Source of the DNA: Bacillota bacterium
Lineage (GTDB): Bacteria > Bacillota > Sulfobacillia > Sulfobacillales > Sulfobacillaceae
DNA length: 50,849 nt
NCBI GenBank assembly: GCA_021820485.1
Contig: JAKADO010000011.1
Location: forward strand, 1 to 50,849
Direction: 5' to 3'
The notes beneath the pieces were generated by a model that did not search any database, was not told the origin of the DNA, and saw only the letters and a list, made by a program, of their open reading frames with translations. The position numbers and the translations under genes are program-made. Of this stretch, positions 42,303-50,505 are shown in pieces (position 1 is the first letter of the stretch; each line of letters starts with the position of its first letter).

Positions 42303-43725
42303 GGGCCGGTTGCCGAGTGCGCGCCAATCGGCGCAATTGGGGCCGGGACACTTTGCCGGTTGGACCCTTCGGGAGGCTCTCGACGACAACATAGTCAACG
42401 GGCTGCTTAAATGCAGCCAGTCCCTCAGAAGCCCAATCGCGCAACGCAGCATCGTCAAAATGGGCGGCTGGATTGGGGACGACAAACAATATGGGCACTT
42501 CGCCCAGAAGCGGATGCGGGCGTCCCACGAGAGCGCATTCAGCAATGGCGGGGTGGATGAGAAACCAGTCCTCCACCTCGCGCGGAAAAATCTTTTCGCC
42601 CCCGCGGTTAATCACGTCACGCCCGCGCCCTGACAAAAAGAGGTAGCCATTTTCGTTCAGATATCCGATGTCGCCAGTAGGGTACCATCCATCGCGCATT
42701 ACCTGCCGGGCCCACTGATTGGGTCCCCAGTCCGGGTCAATCACCCCAGGACCCCGGATCTCGATCGCGCCCCGGGAACGCGCCCCCAACGCGCGACCGT
42801 CCTTGCCGGCAACGCGTACCTCCACACCGCGAGGAATCCCGACAGATCCGGGGTGGGTACTGTGCCCCGGGAGGAGATTGGCGGTAATTTGGCTAGATGC
42901 TTCGGTCATCCCGTAGGTTTCCACAATCCCAATGCCAAAGCGGGACTCGGCGCGATGCCGGATGGCCTCCGGCAAAGGGGCCGAAGCGGAGCGGATGAAC
43001 CGAACGCGTTCTGGGTGCACAGGGACTTCGGGGCGCTCTGTCAATACCGCGAGGATGGCGGGGACGGCATTAATCCAGGTGATGGCATCGCGATCGACTG
43101 TCTCCCAAAACGTGGAGGCATGAAAACGCTCGGCGATCAGGATGCGGCTTTTGGCAACCAAGCTTCCGAGGAGCGCGACAACCAAGGCGTTGATGTGAAA
43201 GAGCGGCAATGGCGAAAAGCCGCGGTCGCTCGAGGTGAATTGATGCGCTTCAGCGACTTGCCGCGCGGTATGCAGCAACGACGGCCAAGGCAGGCCTACT
43301 GGCTTGGGATCCCCAGTGGAGCCGGACGTCAAGAGTATCACGCCAGGATTGTCCGTGGTCCAGGGCGGGGAGGGGGCGTCCAGCGCTTGGATCTGATGGG
43401 GTTCCGCCACCCAATAGGAGGCGTGCGACGTCTCCAACGTGCGGCGTGCGTCATCTTCGGGAGCACGCGGGTTAATGGGCACGGCGATGGCGCCGGCCGC
43501 AAGAATGGCAAAGAGCCACACCACGAAGCAACCGGGATCGGCGATTTTAAGAGCCACGCCATGGCCTGGCCTGACGCCCGATTGGCGGAGTGCCTCTGAT
43601 GCGCCCGCAACGTCCCGCCGCAAGTCGTCGTAAGTCCACTGGGGACCAGCCGTTGTCGCCAAATAGACCATCGTCCCCTCCCCCTCCGTCAACAGATCCC
43701 AGAGCGATGGGATTCTCACTTCCAT
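42289..43725 (-). CDS. Acyl-adenylating enzyme (acyl-CoA ligase family)
   Basis: A 478-residue member of the adenylate-forming family, shorter than the 534-residue ligase at 2767. The P-loop LLTSGSTGDPKPVGLPW has Pro-Val in place of the usual Lys-Gly. YGMTEAS, PTGDIGYLNENGYLFLSGR and the C-terminal LPKGPTGKVSRPQL, with the catalytic Lys, are present. It activates a carboxylic acid with ATP. Strong GAGGAGG precedes ATG 43725. It overlaps the acyltransferase-3 gene, so it may supply the acyl donor for modifying an extracellular polymer or lipid; this is inference from coupling. Confidence 0.9.
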   Translation of the reverse strand: MEVRIPSLWDLLTEGEGTMVYLATTAGPQWTYDDLRRDVAGASEALRQSGVRPGHGVALKIADPGCFVVWLFAILAAGAIAVPINPRAPEDDARRTLETSHASYWVAEPHQIQALDAPSPPWTTDNPGVILLTSGSTGDPKPVGLPWPSLLHTARQVAEAHQFTSSDRGFSPLPLFHINALVVALLGSLVAKSRILIAERFHASTFWETVDRDAITWINAVPAILAVLTERPEVPVHPERVRFIRSASAPLPEAIRHRAESRFGIGIVETYGMTEASSQITANLLPGHSTHPGSVGIPRGVEVRVAGKDGRALGARSRGAIEIRGPGVIDPDWGPNQWARQVMRDGWYPTGDIGYLNENGYLFLSGRGRDVINRGGEKIFPREVEDWFLIHPAIAECALVGRPHPLLGEVPILFVVPNPAAHFDDAALRDWASEGLAAFKQPVDYVVVESLPKGPTGKVSRPQLRRLARTRQPAHVHA

Positions 43726-43769
43726 GAATCTCTCCTCCTCACGAAGCTCGCCGCGCGGATACCTCGGCT

Positions 43770-43785
43770 GGGGATTAACATCCCC
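43770..43785. promoter_or_regulatory. Palindrome in the divergent intergenic region
   Basis: GGGGAT (43770-43775), TAAC, ATCCCC (43780-43785) form a perfect inverted repeat about midway between the acyl-adenylating enzyme (minus) and the oxidoreductase (plus). It is a possible operator shared by both. No regulator is adjacent. Confidence 0.35.
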
Positions 43786-43903
43786 GAATCAAATGGCAAA
43801 TATCAACGGCAGCTGAGGATGCCGAGTCGACGCAACTGATATTCTAGCTATGCGGATCCCTTCGCTTTCTAAAGGGCCGCGCAGCGTCGAAGGAGGCGGT
43901 CAG

Positions 43904-44842
43904 ATGAAGGCGCTTTTGGTGCAATCCCCCCAGGCCCCGGTGGCAATGGCTGATGTGCCGATTCCGGAGGTGGGGGAAGGGGAGGCGCTGCTGCGGGTCG
44001 AGGCCGCGGCCGTCAATCCCAGCGACTTGCTCAACGTGGCGGGGCGCTTTCCCCACACGCGCTTTCCCTGCATTCCCGGACGCGACTATGCTGCGATTGT
44101 GGTGGAGGGTCCCCGTGAGTGGATAGGTGCCAAGGTGTTCGGCAGCGCCAATCGTTTGGGGTTTCAGGAGTGGGGTGCGCAAGCGGAGTACGTCCGAGTG
44201 CCCGTCAACGGACTGGTGCGGCGCCCAGAGCGCCTGAAAGCCTCAGAAGCGGCTGCTGTCGGCGTTCCCTATGTGACCGCATGGCAGGCCTTGATGACGG
44301 TTGCGGCCGTGCAGCCGGGTGAGACGGTGGTCGTTACGGGCGCGCGGGGAGCCGTGGGATCAGCCGGCATTCAGATTGCCCGCTGGGCCGGCGCTCGGGT
44401 CATCCGGGTCACGAGAGGCCCCCAGTTAGAAGGAGATTGGGTGAGCACCACGGAAGGGAATGGGTCCGAACGGATGCGTGAACTGACCGGGGGACAGGGG
44501 GCTGACGTGGTGTTCGACACGGTGGGGGGCGAGCAGTTTCCGCAACATGTGGCCTTCATGGGGTATCGCGGGCGGTTGGTCGCGATTGCGTCCCGCGGGC
44601 GAAGCGACGTGCAATTCAATATGGTGGACTTTTATCACCAAGAACAGCGGATTTTTGGAGTCGATAGTCTGAAAATGGACTTCACCGTGACGCGCCCTAT
44701 TCTAGAGCGCCTGTCGCAGGGTTTCGATCGCGGGGTGCTGACGGCGCCGGCGGTTACGGTGGAACCGCTGGAGCGGGGGCCGATGGTTTATCAGTCCCTC
44801 GCTCAAGGTCTCCACGGAAAGTGGGTGCTCACACCACACTAA
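43904..44842 (+). CDS. Zinc-independent alcohol dehydrogenase/quinone oxidoreductase
   Basis: A 312-residue MDR-superfamily reductase. The N-terminal GroES-like part has VAAVNPSDLLNVAGRF and PCIPGRDYAAIVVE. It lacks the zinc-binding Cys/His residues, as in NADPH:quinone oxidoreductases. The cofactor domain has VTGARGAVGSAGIQIARW (~residue 145), and GGQGADVVFDTVGG follows. ATG 43904 lies 7 bases after AGGAGG. It converges on the selenoprotein gene, whose stop is 13 bases away. Substrate unknown; quinones and enones are typical. Confidence 0.9.
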   Translation: MKALLVQSPQAPVAMADVPIPEVGEGEALLRVEAAAVNPSDLLNVAGRFPHTRFPCIPGRDYAAIVVEGPREWIGAKVFGSANRLGFQEWGAQAEYVRVPVNGLVRRPERLKASEAAAVGVPYVTAWQALMTVAAVQPGETVVVTGARGAVGSAGIQIARWAGARVIRVTRGPQLEGDWVSTTEGNGSERMRELTGGQGADVVFDTVGGEQFPQHVAFMGYRGRLVAIASRGRSDVQFNMVDFYHQEQRIFGVDSLKMDFTVTRPILERLSQGFDRGVLTAPAVTVEPLERGPMVYQSLAQGLHGKWVLTPH

Positions 44843-44855
44843 GGCCAATGCGCTG

Positions 44856-45302
44856 TCAAGCGTCGTGAAGGACGCCTTTCATGGCCTCTTCAAAGTTGGG
44901 CAAATCCTGCATGGACCGTCCGCTATGGCGGTACTGAATCGTACCTGCAGCGTCGAGTCCCAAGAGGAGCGGCATGCGTCCGAGCTTCCACCAGATGACC
45001 TCTTGCCCCAGTTTCTCCAACAACTGGCCATCGGGATCGGCAATGGCTTGAAATGTCATGCCGTGTTGGCGGAAATACGCACGCAGCCGATCGGGCGCGT
45101 CTGGAGCGATGATTAAGACGGCAATGCCTTTTTCGCGAAGCGTCGGTTCCCATTGTTGGAGCTCTCCGAGCTCTCGGCGGCAATGGGGTCAAGCAAGACC
45201 CCGCAGCACGACCACAAAGGCGGGGTTCCCGTTCATGAGCGTCTCGTTGGAAACGGCATGACCCTCCAAATCGCGTGCCTCAAAGGGGGGGAGTTGCAAC
45301 AT
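44856..45302 (-). CDS. Putative selenoprotein: redoxin (AhpC/TSA-like) with UxxC active site
   Basis: A 148-residue thioredoxin-fold protein if TGA 45191-45189 is read as selenocysteine. The frame from ATG 45302 runs PPFEARDLEGHAVSNETL, then FVVVLRGL-A-U38-P-H-C41-RRELGEL, then ...WEPTLREKGIAVLIIAPD and IADPDGQLLEKLGQ to a TGA stop at 44856. Related redoxins have W-C-P-x-C-R-R-E-L here, so the single in-frame TGA replaces exactly the peroxidatic cysteine and Cys41 is the resolving partner. Homology-like coding continues without a break on both sides. A SECIS-like stem-loop follows the TGA, a promoter precedes, and selA is in this window. Ordinary gene calling would give only residues 82-148. 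Expected role: thiol/selenol peroxidase or disulfide reductase. Weak GGAAAGGA lies 12 bases upstream. Confidence 0.88.
45149..45187 (-). promoter_or_regulatory. Bacterial SECIS-like stem-loop
   Basis: Read on the minus strand just after the UGA: CCCATTG (45187-45181) pairs perfectly with CAATGGG (45155-45149). Inside, GAGCTC (45173-45168) and GAGCTC (45164-45159) pair with each other, leaving an apical loop GGA (45167-45165). There are 21 bases between UGA and the loop, inside the 16-37 range described for bacterial SECIS elements, and the loop begins with G, as required. It should recruit SelB with selenocysteyl-tRNA. Confidence 0.75.
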
Positions 45303-45356
45303 TGCTTGGACACATCCTTTCCTGCATCCTCGGATTTTCACAAAAAAGCGTAAATA

Positions 45357-45384
45357 ATTATCAATAACGTCGCGTATATAACAA
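45357..45384 (-). promoter_or_regulatory. Candidate promoter of the selenoprotein gene
   Basis: On the minus strand TTGTTA (45384-45379), 16 bases, GATAAT (45362-45357). The start near 45350 gives a leader of about 48 bases. Confidence 0.5.
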
Positions 45385-45388
45385 AAAT

Positions 45389-45409
45389 ATGTTAGTTTTT
45401 AATTAACAT
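45389..45409. promoter_or_regulatory. AT-rich palindrome upstream of an MFS gene
   Basis: ATGTTAGTT (45389-45397), TTT, AATTAACAT (45401-45409) form a 9-base inverted repeat with one mismatch, unusually AT-rich for the window. It lies 5 bases from the -35 of the divergent selenoprotein gene and 15 bases before the MFS start, so a repressor here could control both. Confidence 0.45.
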
Positions 45410-45423
45410 TTAGGAGGTGCGCG

Positions 45424-46671
45424 ATGAAATTGTTTAGCCGCTACCCGGGTTTCCGTTGGCTATGGACCGGGCAACTCCTCTCGCAGTTGGGCAATGCTGT
45501 GTTTTATATTCTAGGGCTTTGGGAAATTCAGTTAAAGTCTCCGTTTTTGCTGTCCATTGCGGGATTGGCGATGACGCTGCCCACCTTGCTGGCTATGGTA
45601 GGCGGAGTATACGTAGACCGTTTCGACCCGCGCAAACTGATGTTGGGAACCGACCTCTTGCGTGGTGCGGCTGTTCTTCTTGGGATTTTCGCCATCGCCA
45701 TCCCCGGTTCCTTGGTCTGGGTGGTCATCGCGCTATTGGCCATCAACGCACTGGGCATGGCTGTCTTTGGACCCGCTGAGACGGTGATGGTGCCGCATAT
45801 GGTTCAATCGGAGGACCTCACGGCGGCCAACGGGCTCTATTCGGTCACTAGCCAGCTCTCTTCCGCGGTCGGATCGGCCTTGGGTGGGGCAGCTGTGGCG
45901 GCCATCGGGGTCGGGATCATTTTTGGACTAGACATGGCCTCCTTTTGGCTCTCGGCATTGGCCATACTTCTGATGATGCGCACTGTGACACGCCCGACGC
46001 GCTCCCTAGACCCCGAGCTGTCGTTGGAGTCCAAAGCGCCCAACTTTCGTCAAAGCATCTCCGAGGGGTTGAAGGGCTTTAATGACATCCCCGTGTTGAA
46101 GCGGCTCCTGCCGATGATTGTGCTGACCAATTTTTCCTTTGTGGCGGCATTCATCATGATGCCGAACTGGATCCACCATCATCTGCACGCCAATGCGTTG
46201 TGGTATGGAATCGTCGATAGCGCCTGGGCCGTTGGCGCCGTTCTAGGCGGCGTCATCAGCGGACAGTTCAGCAGGATGCCTCTCAAGAAATCCCTAGCGT
46301 TGTTTTTCACCATCGAGGCCATCCTGTTCCTGCTCTTCGCGGCTTCGCCCTGGGTGGTGGTCTCGGCGGCGGTTTTTCTGCTCACCGGATTCGCCAATGG
46401 CGTGGGCAATGCACTGAGTTTCACGCTCATGCAGCGCATCATTCCGCCGGATCTGCGCGGCCGGATGTTTGGCCTTATCATGACGCTCTTCTCGCTTGCC
46501 AACCCGTTGGGGTCGTTGGCAGCGGGCGTTTTTCTGAATGTGCTTCCCATTTACTGGTCTTGGGTGCTGGCCGGCGTGGCGGGTCTGGCCTTCGTCGCCG
46601 CATTGCTGCGAATTCCGGGTGCTTTGGAGGACATCTCTCAGGTGGGCGCCGCATCAATTGCGGTCGAATGA
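45424..46671 (+). CDS. MFS transporter, EntS/MFS_3-like exporter
   Basis: A 415-residue permease with twelve hydrophobic segments. It opens MKLFSRYPGFRWLWTGQLLSQLGNAVF, typical of the MFS_3 group that includes siderophore and drug exporters. The loop after TM2 is YVDRFDPRKLM, a form of the D-R-x-x-R motif, and the second half has FGLIMTLFSLANPLGSLAAGV. ATG 45424 lies 7 bases after TAGGAGG. It is divergent from the selenoprotein gene with a palindrome between. Substrate unknown. Confidence 0.88.
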   Translation: MKLFSRYPGFRWLWTGQLLSQLGNAVFYILGLWEIQLKSPFLLSIAGLAMTLPTLLAMVGGVYVDRFDPRKLMLGTDLLRGAAVLLGIFAIAIPGSLVWVVIALLAINALGMAVFGPAETVMVPHMVQSEDLTAANGLYSVTSQLSSAVGSALGGAAVAAIGVGIIFGLDMASFWLSALAILLMMRTVTRPTRSLDPELSLESKAPNFRQSISEGLKGFNDIPVLKRLLPMIVLTNFSFVAAFIMMPNWIHHHLHANALWYGIVDSAWAVGAVLGGVISGQFSRMPLKKSLALFFTIEAILFLLFAASPWVVVSAAVFLLTGFANGVGNALSFTLMQRIIPPDLRGRMFGLIMTLFSLANPLGSLAAGVFLNVLPIYWSWVLAGVAGLAFVAALLRIPGALEDISQVGAASIAVE

Positions 46672-46811
46672 GCCCTAAAAATCGCTGCGTCTGACGAACA
46701 TCTATGATAAAGCGGCAATATTCTAGCAGGGTAAGCGTTGCTTGTCACAGGTTTGTAATATTTGTTCCTTAAAATCAGCATGTAGGTTCCACGACAGAGG
46801 AGGCGCTGTTG

Positions 46812-46973
46812 ATGAACACTTTCGACGAGAAGAAAGTCCGAACGCTCGAGCGCATCGTATTGGTGCATCAAATTTTGGGGGAGCATGCGTCGCTCGATCA
46901 GGTGCTGGGAATTCTTCGCGGAGCATCCCCTCAGGAACCGCGCCATGGGTCGAGTGCGACTCAAGTGAGCTAG
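46812..46973 (+). CDS. Small protein of unknown function (53 aa)
   Basis: An ATG at 46812 follows GAGGAGG by 8 bases and opens a 53-residue frame ending at TAG 46971-46973. It reads TFDEKKVRTLERIVLVHQIL and HASLDQVLGILRG, two amphipathic helices, then a Ser/Gln tail. No cysteines or membrane segments. It stands alone between two MFS genes. I do not recognise it; the binding site and helical pattern support coding. Confidence 0.55.
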   Translation: MNTFDEKKVRTLERIVLVHQILGEHASLDQVLGILRGASPQEPRHGSSATQVS

Positions 46974-47008
46974 CCGGGGGAAAGAGGGCGCATAGGGTTC
47001 CCGCGCGA

Positions 47009-47017
47009 TGGTACAAT
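47009..47017 (+). promoter_or_regulatory. Candidate extended -10 promoter
   Basis: TGG then TACAAT (47012-47017) makes an extended -10 element; no good -35. The start would be near 47024, about 26 bases before the MFS gene at 47050. Confidence 0.4.
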
Positions 47018-47049
47018 GTCGTCATGACGCTCTTTCGCTGAGGGATCCG

Positions 47050-48258
47050 ATGAAGCCTGTGACTCGACTCTTCTTGATATCCACGGGTTGGACTCTTGCC
47101 ATGTTTATGGCGTCCAATTTTGTGGGGGCGTGGTTCTGGGACATTGGCACCGGACTTCGGCCCATCTTGGTGTTTTACACTATCCTGTTTGTGGTCATGG
47201 TAGCCAGCTTCGGCTTCGCTTCGCGGATCCGCAACCATCTTTCCAGCCCGGCGTTGATGACGCTCGGGATCGTACTGAATGCCTTGTATTTAGCCCTGTT
47301 GCTGTTGCTCAAGACTCAAACGCGCCACTATTACATACCCTTGGCTATTTTGGACGGTCTCTCTTCCAGTTTTTATTGGTTGAGCTTGTTTGTCTTGGCG
47401 TCGACGTGGGTCGAGGCCGGCCAAGAGGCATGGTACAACAGTTGGACTGGGACAATCGAGGCGATTTTGGGCCTAGTGGCGCCTCCGCTCAGTGGATGGA
47501 TCATCCGGGCGGTTCCGGGATTGAACGGATATCGCACGGTCTTCTTCATAGCGTTTTTAAGCCTCATGGCCTGCACATGGCTTATCCTGGCGGGGCGGCG
47601 GCATACCCCAGTGCCGAACGAACCACCATCCGAGAAAGGCGAGCCTGAGGCCTTGCCGGCCATTTCGGGATGGCGGCGATTGGAATGGAGCTTCTGGGCG
47701 CTGGGCATGCGGGACGGCATGTACTTCTTTGTGCCGAGTCTGCTGCTCTTCATCGTGACCAACAACACGGTGCTCTTGGGCACCTTTTCCGCGATGCAGG
47801 CCGTGATTGAGGGGGCTGTCTTTTGGGCGTTGACCCGATGGTCCAATATCCTGACGGGGCGCACCGGACTTCTGGTCGCCACGCTCATCAGCCTCACCGC
47901 GCTGGGGCTGGTCGCGCTGCCTCTCAATGCTGTCGTGTTGTTCGTGCTGGGGGCCGTCATCGCCATCTCCTATCCCTCGTTCAAGGTGACGCTGGAGTCT
48001 TCCGCTCTCATGGTGATTACCCATTACAGCCGCAATGAGCGCGATCGGGTGCAGCTGACTGGGACCAAGGAAGTGTGGATCAATGGGGGGCGCCTCATGA
48101 GCCTGGTGCTGCTTCTGGTGATCCTTTCAGTGCTGGGACCTTTGCATTTGCCTGACTTCCGGTGGATTTTAGGCCTGTGGTCGTTCGTTCCCGTGGTCAT
48201 CTTTCTCACCGCCCGAAAACTTCCATCCCTGCCTGAAGGGTCGCCCGGAGGCGACTAG
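47050..48258 (+). CDS. MFS transporter
   Basis: A 402-residue permease with about twelve hydrophobic segments. It lacks the strict D-x-x-G-R-R loop motif; instead the loop after TM2 has FASRIRNHLSSP. A middle segment, TWVEAGQEAWYNSWTGTIEAIL, and a conserved VTLESSALMVITHYSRNERDR loop are present, features of YQGE-like or sugar-type exporters, but I cannot assign a subfamily. ATG 47050 lies 5 bases after GAGGG; the open frame from 47008 has no site. Next to two other MFS genes it gives a cluster of three permeases that look unrelated in detail. Confidence 0.83.
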   Translation: MKPVTRLFLISTGWTLAMFMASNFVGAWFWDIGTGLRPILVFYTILFVVMVASFGFASRIRNHLSSPALMTLGIVLNALYLALLLLLKTQTRHYYIPLAILDGLSSSFYWLSLFVLASTWVEAGQEAWYNSWTGTIEAILGLVAPPLSGWIIRAVPGLNGYRTVFFIAFLSLMACTWLILAGRRHTPVPNEPPSEKGEPEALPAISGWRRLEWSFWALGMRDGMYFFVPSLLLFIVTNNTVLLGTFSAMQAVIEGAVFWALTRWSNILTGRTGLLVATLISLTALGLVALPLNAVVLFVLGAVIAISYPSFKVTLESSALMVITHYSRNERDRVQLTGTKEVWINGGRLMSLVLLLVILSVLGPLHLPDFRWILGLWSFVPVVIFLTARKLPSLPEGSPGGD

Positions 48259-48355
48259 CAATCGGTGGCCGACGCCGCTCAAACTCGGCCGATAGTCCCG
48301 CGTGCACGCGCATAAAGTCTCCCCGAACTCCGCGCAACCTGCTATCATGGCAGCT

Positions 48356-49570
48356 ATGCGCGACATCACGTCTCCACAATGGACCAATGCCCAAGTATTC
48401 CTCGGTTCGGAGTTTCCCTGGTCTGTGACCATGGCATGGATGAGTTCCTACCTTACGCTGTTCCTAGTGGACGAGCACCTGGCGCCGCACCAAATTGGCC
48501 TGGCCATGGGGATGGGCGCCTTTCTGCAGGTGATTGGCCTCGGATTTTCGGGCTCGCTTTCGCGCAAGATCGGCCGCAAGGGAAGCATTCTGAGCGGCGA
48601 CTTTGCGGGGTGGGTTCTGGTGCTGGGAGTGTGGGCCCTGTCGCGCAATCCGCTGTGGCTTGGCGTCGGGGTGGTGGTCAACCAAGCGATGGGATTTGTC
48701 GGGCCAGCATGGAACAGTCTCTTTAGTGAAGGCGAGGATTCGGCCCGCCTTCCCCGGTATTTCTTTATCCTACAGCTGCTGACGGTTGCGGGAGGACTGG
48801 TGCTGCCCATAATGGAGCCTTGGATTTCTCATCAAGGCGTGGTCCATACGGGGCACCGCCTGCTGCTCGTGCTTTGGCCGCTGGTGGCGTTGGCCTGGAC
48901 GTCCCGTCTCCTCTGGCTCAGGGAATCGGAAACGGGGCGGCATCAAATGGGGTCGCGGGAAAGTTTCTCCACCATGATGCACAACCTCCGAAGGGGGCTT
49001 CGCGGAACGGGAAGCGTCCTGGCGGGACTTCGCGTCATGGTGCAGGTGCCGTTGGTGTTGTTTGCGAACTTGGCGCCCCTTGCCTTGGTCGCCTCGCGCG
49101 GGAGCGACCTGGCGCCCAGTCGACTGGCCTGGCTGCCGGTGGCGGCGACCGCGGCGGCTCTTGGGTTGGCCGGGCTGCAAAGCCGCATGGACTCCCGGCA
49201 TAACCGGGTGATGGTTGGGGTCAGCATTCTTCTCTTGTTTTTGGGCTTTGGTCTCCTGGCGATGACGGGTCCCGGCCATTTTTGGCGGATTATGGTGGCT
49301 TGGGCTCTCGTGACCGGGGGCCAGACACAGTTTTGGACCAGCCATACCAGCTACTGGATGACTTGGCTGCCAGACGCCGTGCGCGTGGATGTGCAGGGGT
49401 GGATTGGCGTCGTGACGGCGGGGTTGGTGGCCGTCCTCTCACCACTGGTGGCGCCGGTTTTCGCCCATGCCCCGCATCCTCTGTTCTGGGGCATCGAAGC
49501 ACTCTTTGGGGCAGCGATGCTCTTCTGGAACTTCCTGCCTCATCCGCATGTGGCGGAGGACGCGCTATAA
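48356..49570 (+). CDS. MFS transporter
   Basis: A 404-residue permease with twelve hydrophobic segments. The loop after TM2 is SLSRKIGRKGSIL, the D/S-R-x-G-R-K motif, and the middle loop is a basic stretch (MMHNLRRGLRG). Two ATGs (48347, 48356) are in frame and neither has a Shine-Dalgarno. A TATCAT at 48343-48348 would place a transcription start at about the second ATG, so a leaderless mRNA is possible. It lies 97 bases after the preceding MFS gene. Substrate unknown. Confidence 0.83.
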   Translation: MRDITSPQWTNAQVFLGSEFPWSVTMAWMSSYLTLFLVDEHLAPHQIGLAMGMGAFLQVIGLGFSGSLSRKIGRKGSILSGDFAGWVLVLGVWALSRNPLWLGVGVVVNQAMGFVGPAWNSLFSEGEDSARLPRYFFILQLLTVAGGLVLPIMEPWISHQGVVHTGHRLLLVLWPLVALAWTSRLLWLRESETGRHQMGSRESFSTMMHNLRRGLRGTGSVLAGLRVMVQVPLVLFANLAPLALVASRGSDLAPSRLAWLPVAATAAALGLAGLQSRMDSRHNRVMVGVSILLLFLGFGLLAMTGPGHFWRIMVAWALVTGGQTQFWTSHTSYWMTWLPDAVRVDVQGWIGVVTAGLVAVLSPLVAPVFAHAPHPLFWGIEALFGAAMLFWNFLPHPHVAEDAL

Positions 49571-49629
49571 AGGCTCTCGCATAGCCCTTCTACTTCCGGT
49601 AAAAGCTAACGGGTGCGGAGGTGGTATGG

Positions 49630-50343
49630 ATGCAGCGGCGGGTCTACCTGGCGAGCTTTTTTGGGATTCTTAGCCTTGGTGCTGCATTTCTCCAAGCGGC
49701 CGCGACACCCCGGCCCACCTACGCCTATACCACCGTGCCGGCAGCCCAGTTGCAAGCGATTGGCGGGATTCCTCCATGGCCCTGGCTGCCGTCTGGAGTC
49801 ACGTGGAACCGTGGCAACTTTCAGGCAGTGCCCTATGCGGTGAACACCGTGAACGATGCATCGCTGCCCCAAGGCCAGCGCATGGTGATTACCCCAGGGA
49901 CGGAGGGCACGGTGCTCGCCATAGGCAGCACCAAGGCAACGGTAAGTTCACCGGCCCCGGCCACCATCGCCAAAGGAACCGCCGTGGTGCACACCTTGTC
50001 GGTCAACGGCGTGACCTATCGCTATGACCGCGTCATGACCATGATGACCACCGCCTATAACGCTTCATTCGCCATGAACGGGCCCTCCGGTGCTGTAGCC
50101 GCATGGAACGGCAAGCCGCTGAAGCCGGGCGACGTGGCGGTGGACCCAAGCGTGATTCCGCTCGGCACCTATCTCTACATTGACGGCTATGGACCGGCGC
50201 GCGCCGTCGATACCGGATCGGCCATCTGGGGCGAGCACGTCGATCTCTTTTTCAATGAGTCCGCCTTAAAGATTGCGCTGTATGGCATTCAATTCCACAA
50301 AGTCTACGTCCTGACCACCCCGCCCCCCGGATTTACCGGCTGA
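49630..50343 (+). CDS. Exported 3D-domain protein (cell wall-associated)
   Basis: A 237-residue secreted protein. The signal peptide is MQRRVYLASFFGILSLGAAFLQAAA. A middle region (TVNDASLPQGQRMVITPGTEGTV, then a short strand-rich segment) resembles a G5-like domain. The C-terminal 3D domain runs from TMMTTAYNA, with PGDVAVDPSVIPLGTYLYI and RAVDTGSAIWGEHVDLFF supplying the three conserved aspartates. The domain is related to MltA and the resuscitation factors and probably acts on peptidoglycan. ATG 49630 is 8 bases after GGAGG. A T-run follows the stop, with no convincing stem. Confidence 0.88.
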   Translation: MQRRVYLASFFGILSLGAAFLQAAATPRPTYAYTTVPAAQLQAIGGIPPWPWLPSGVTWNRGNFQAVPYAVNTVNDASLPQGQRMVITPGTEGTVLAIGSTKATVSSPAPATIAKGTAVVHTLSVNGVTYRYDRVMTMMTTAYNASFAMNGPSGAVAAWNGKPLKPGDVAVDPSVIPLGTYLYIDGYGPARAVDTGSAIWGEHVDLFFNESALKIALYGIQFHKVYVLTTPPPGFTG

Positions 50344-50505
50344 AGCCCCGCCCTTTTTTTGGACAAAGGATTTCTTCTCGACAATCGCGAATCCCCCGAG
50401 AGAACCGAGCGGTTCCGGCATTTATGGGTTAGAATGGCAGAAAGCCGTTACATAAACTTGCGCATGTTTTGTGCGCGGGATGCGCTATGGGGGGAACATC
50501 AAAGT

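Noticed and set aside
50344-50380. Terminator after the 3D-domain gene
   Set aside because: There is a T-run near 50353 but only a three-base stem (GGC/GCC) before it, too weak to call.
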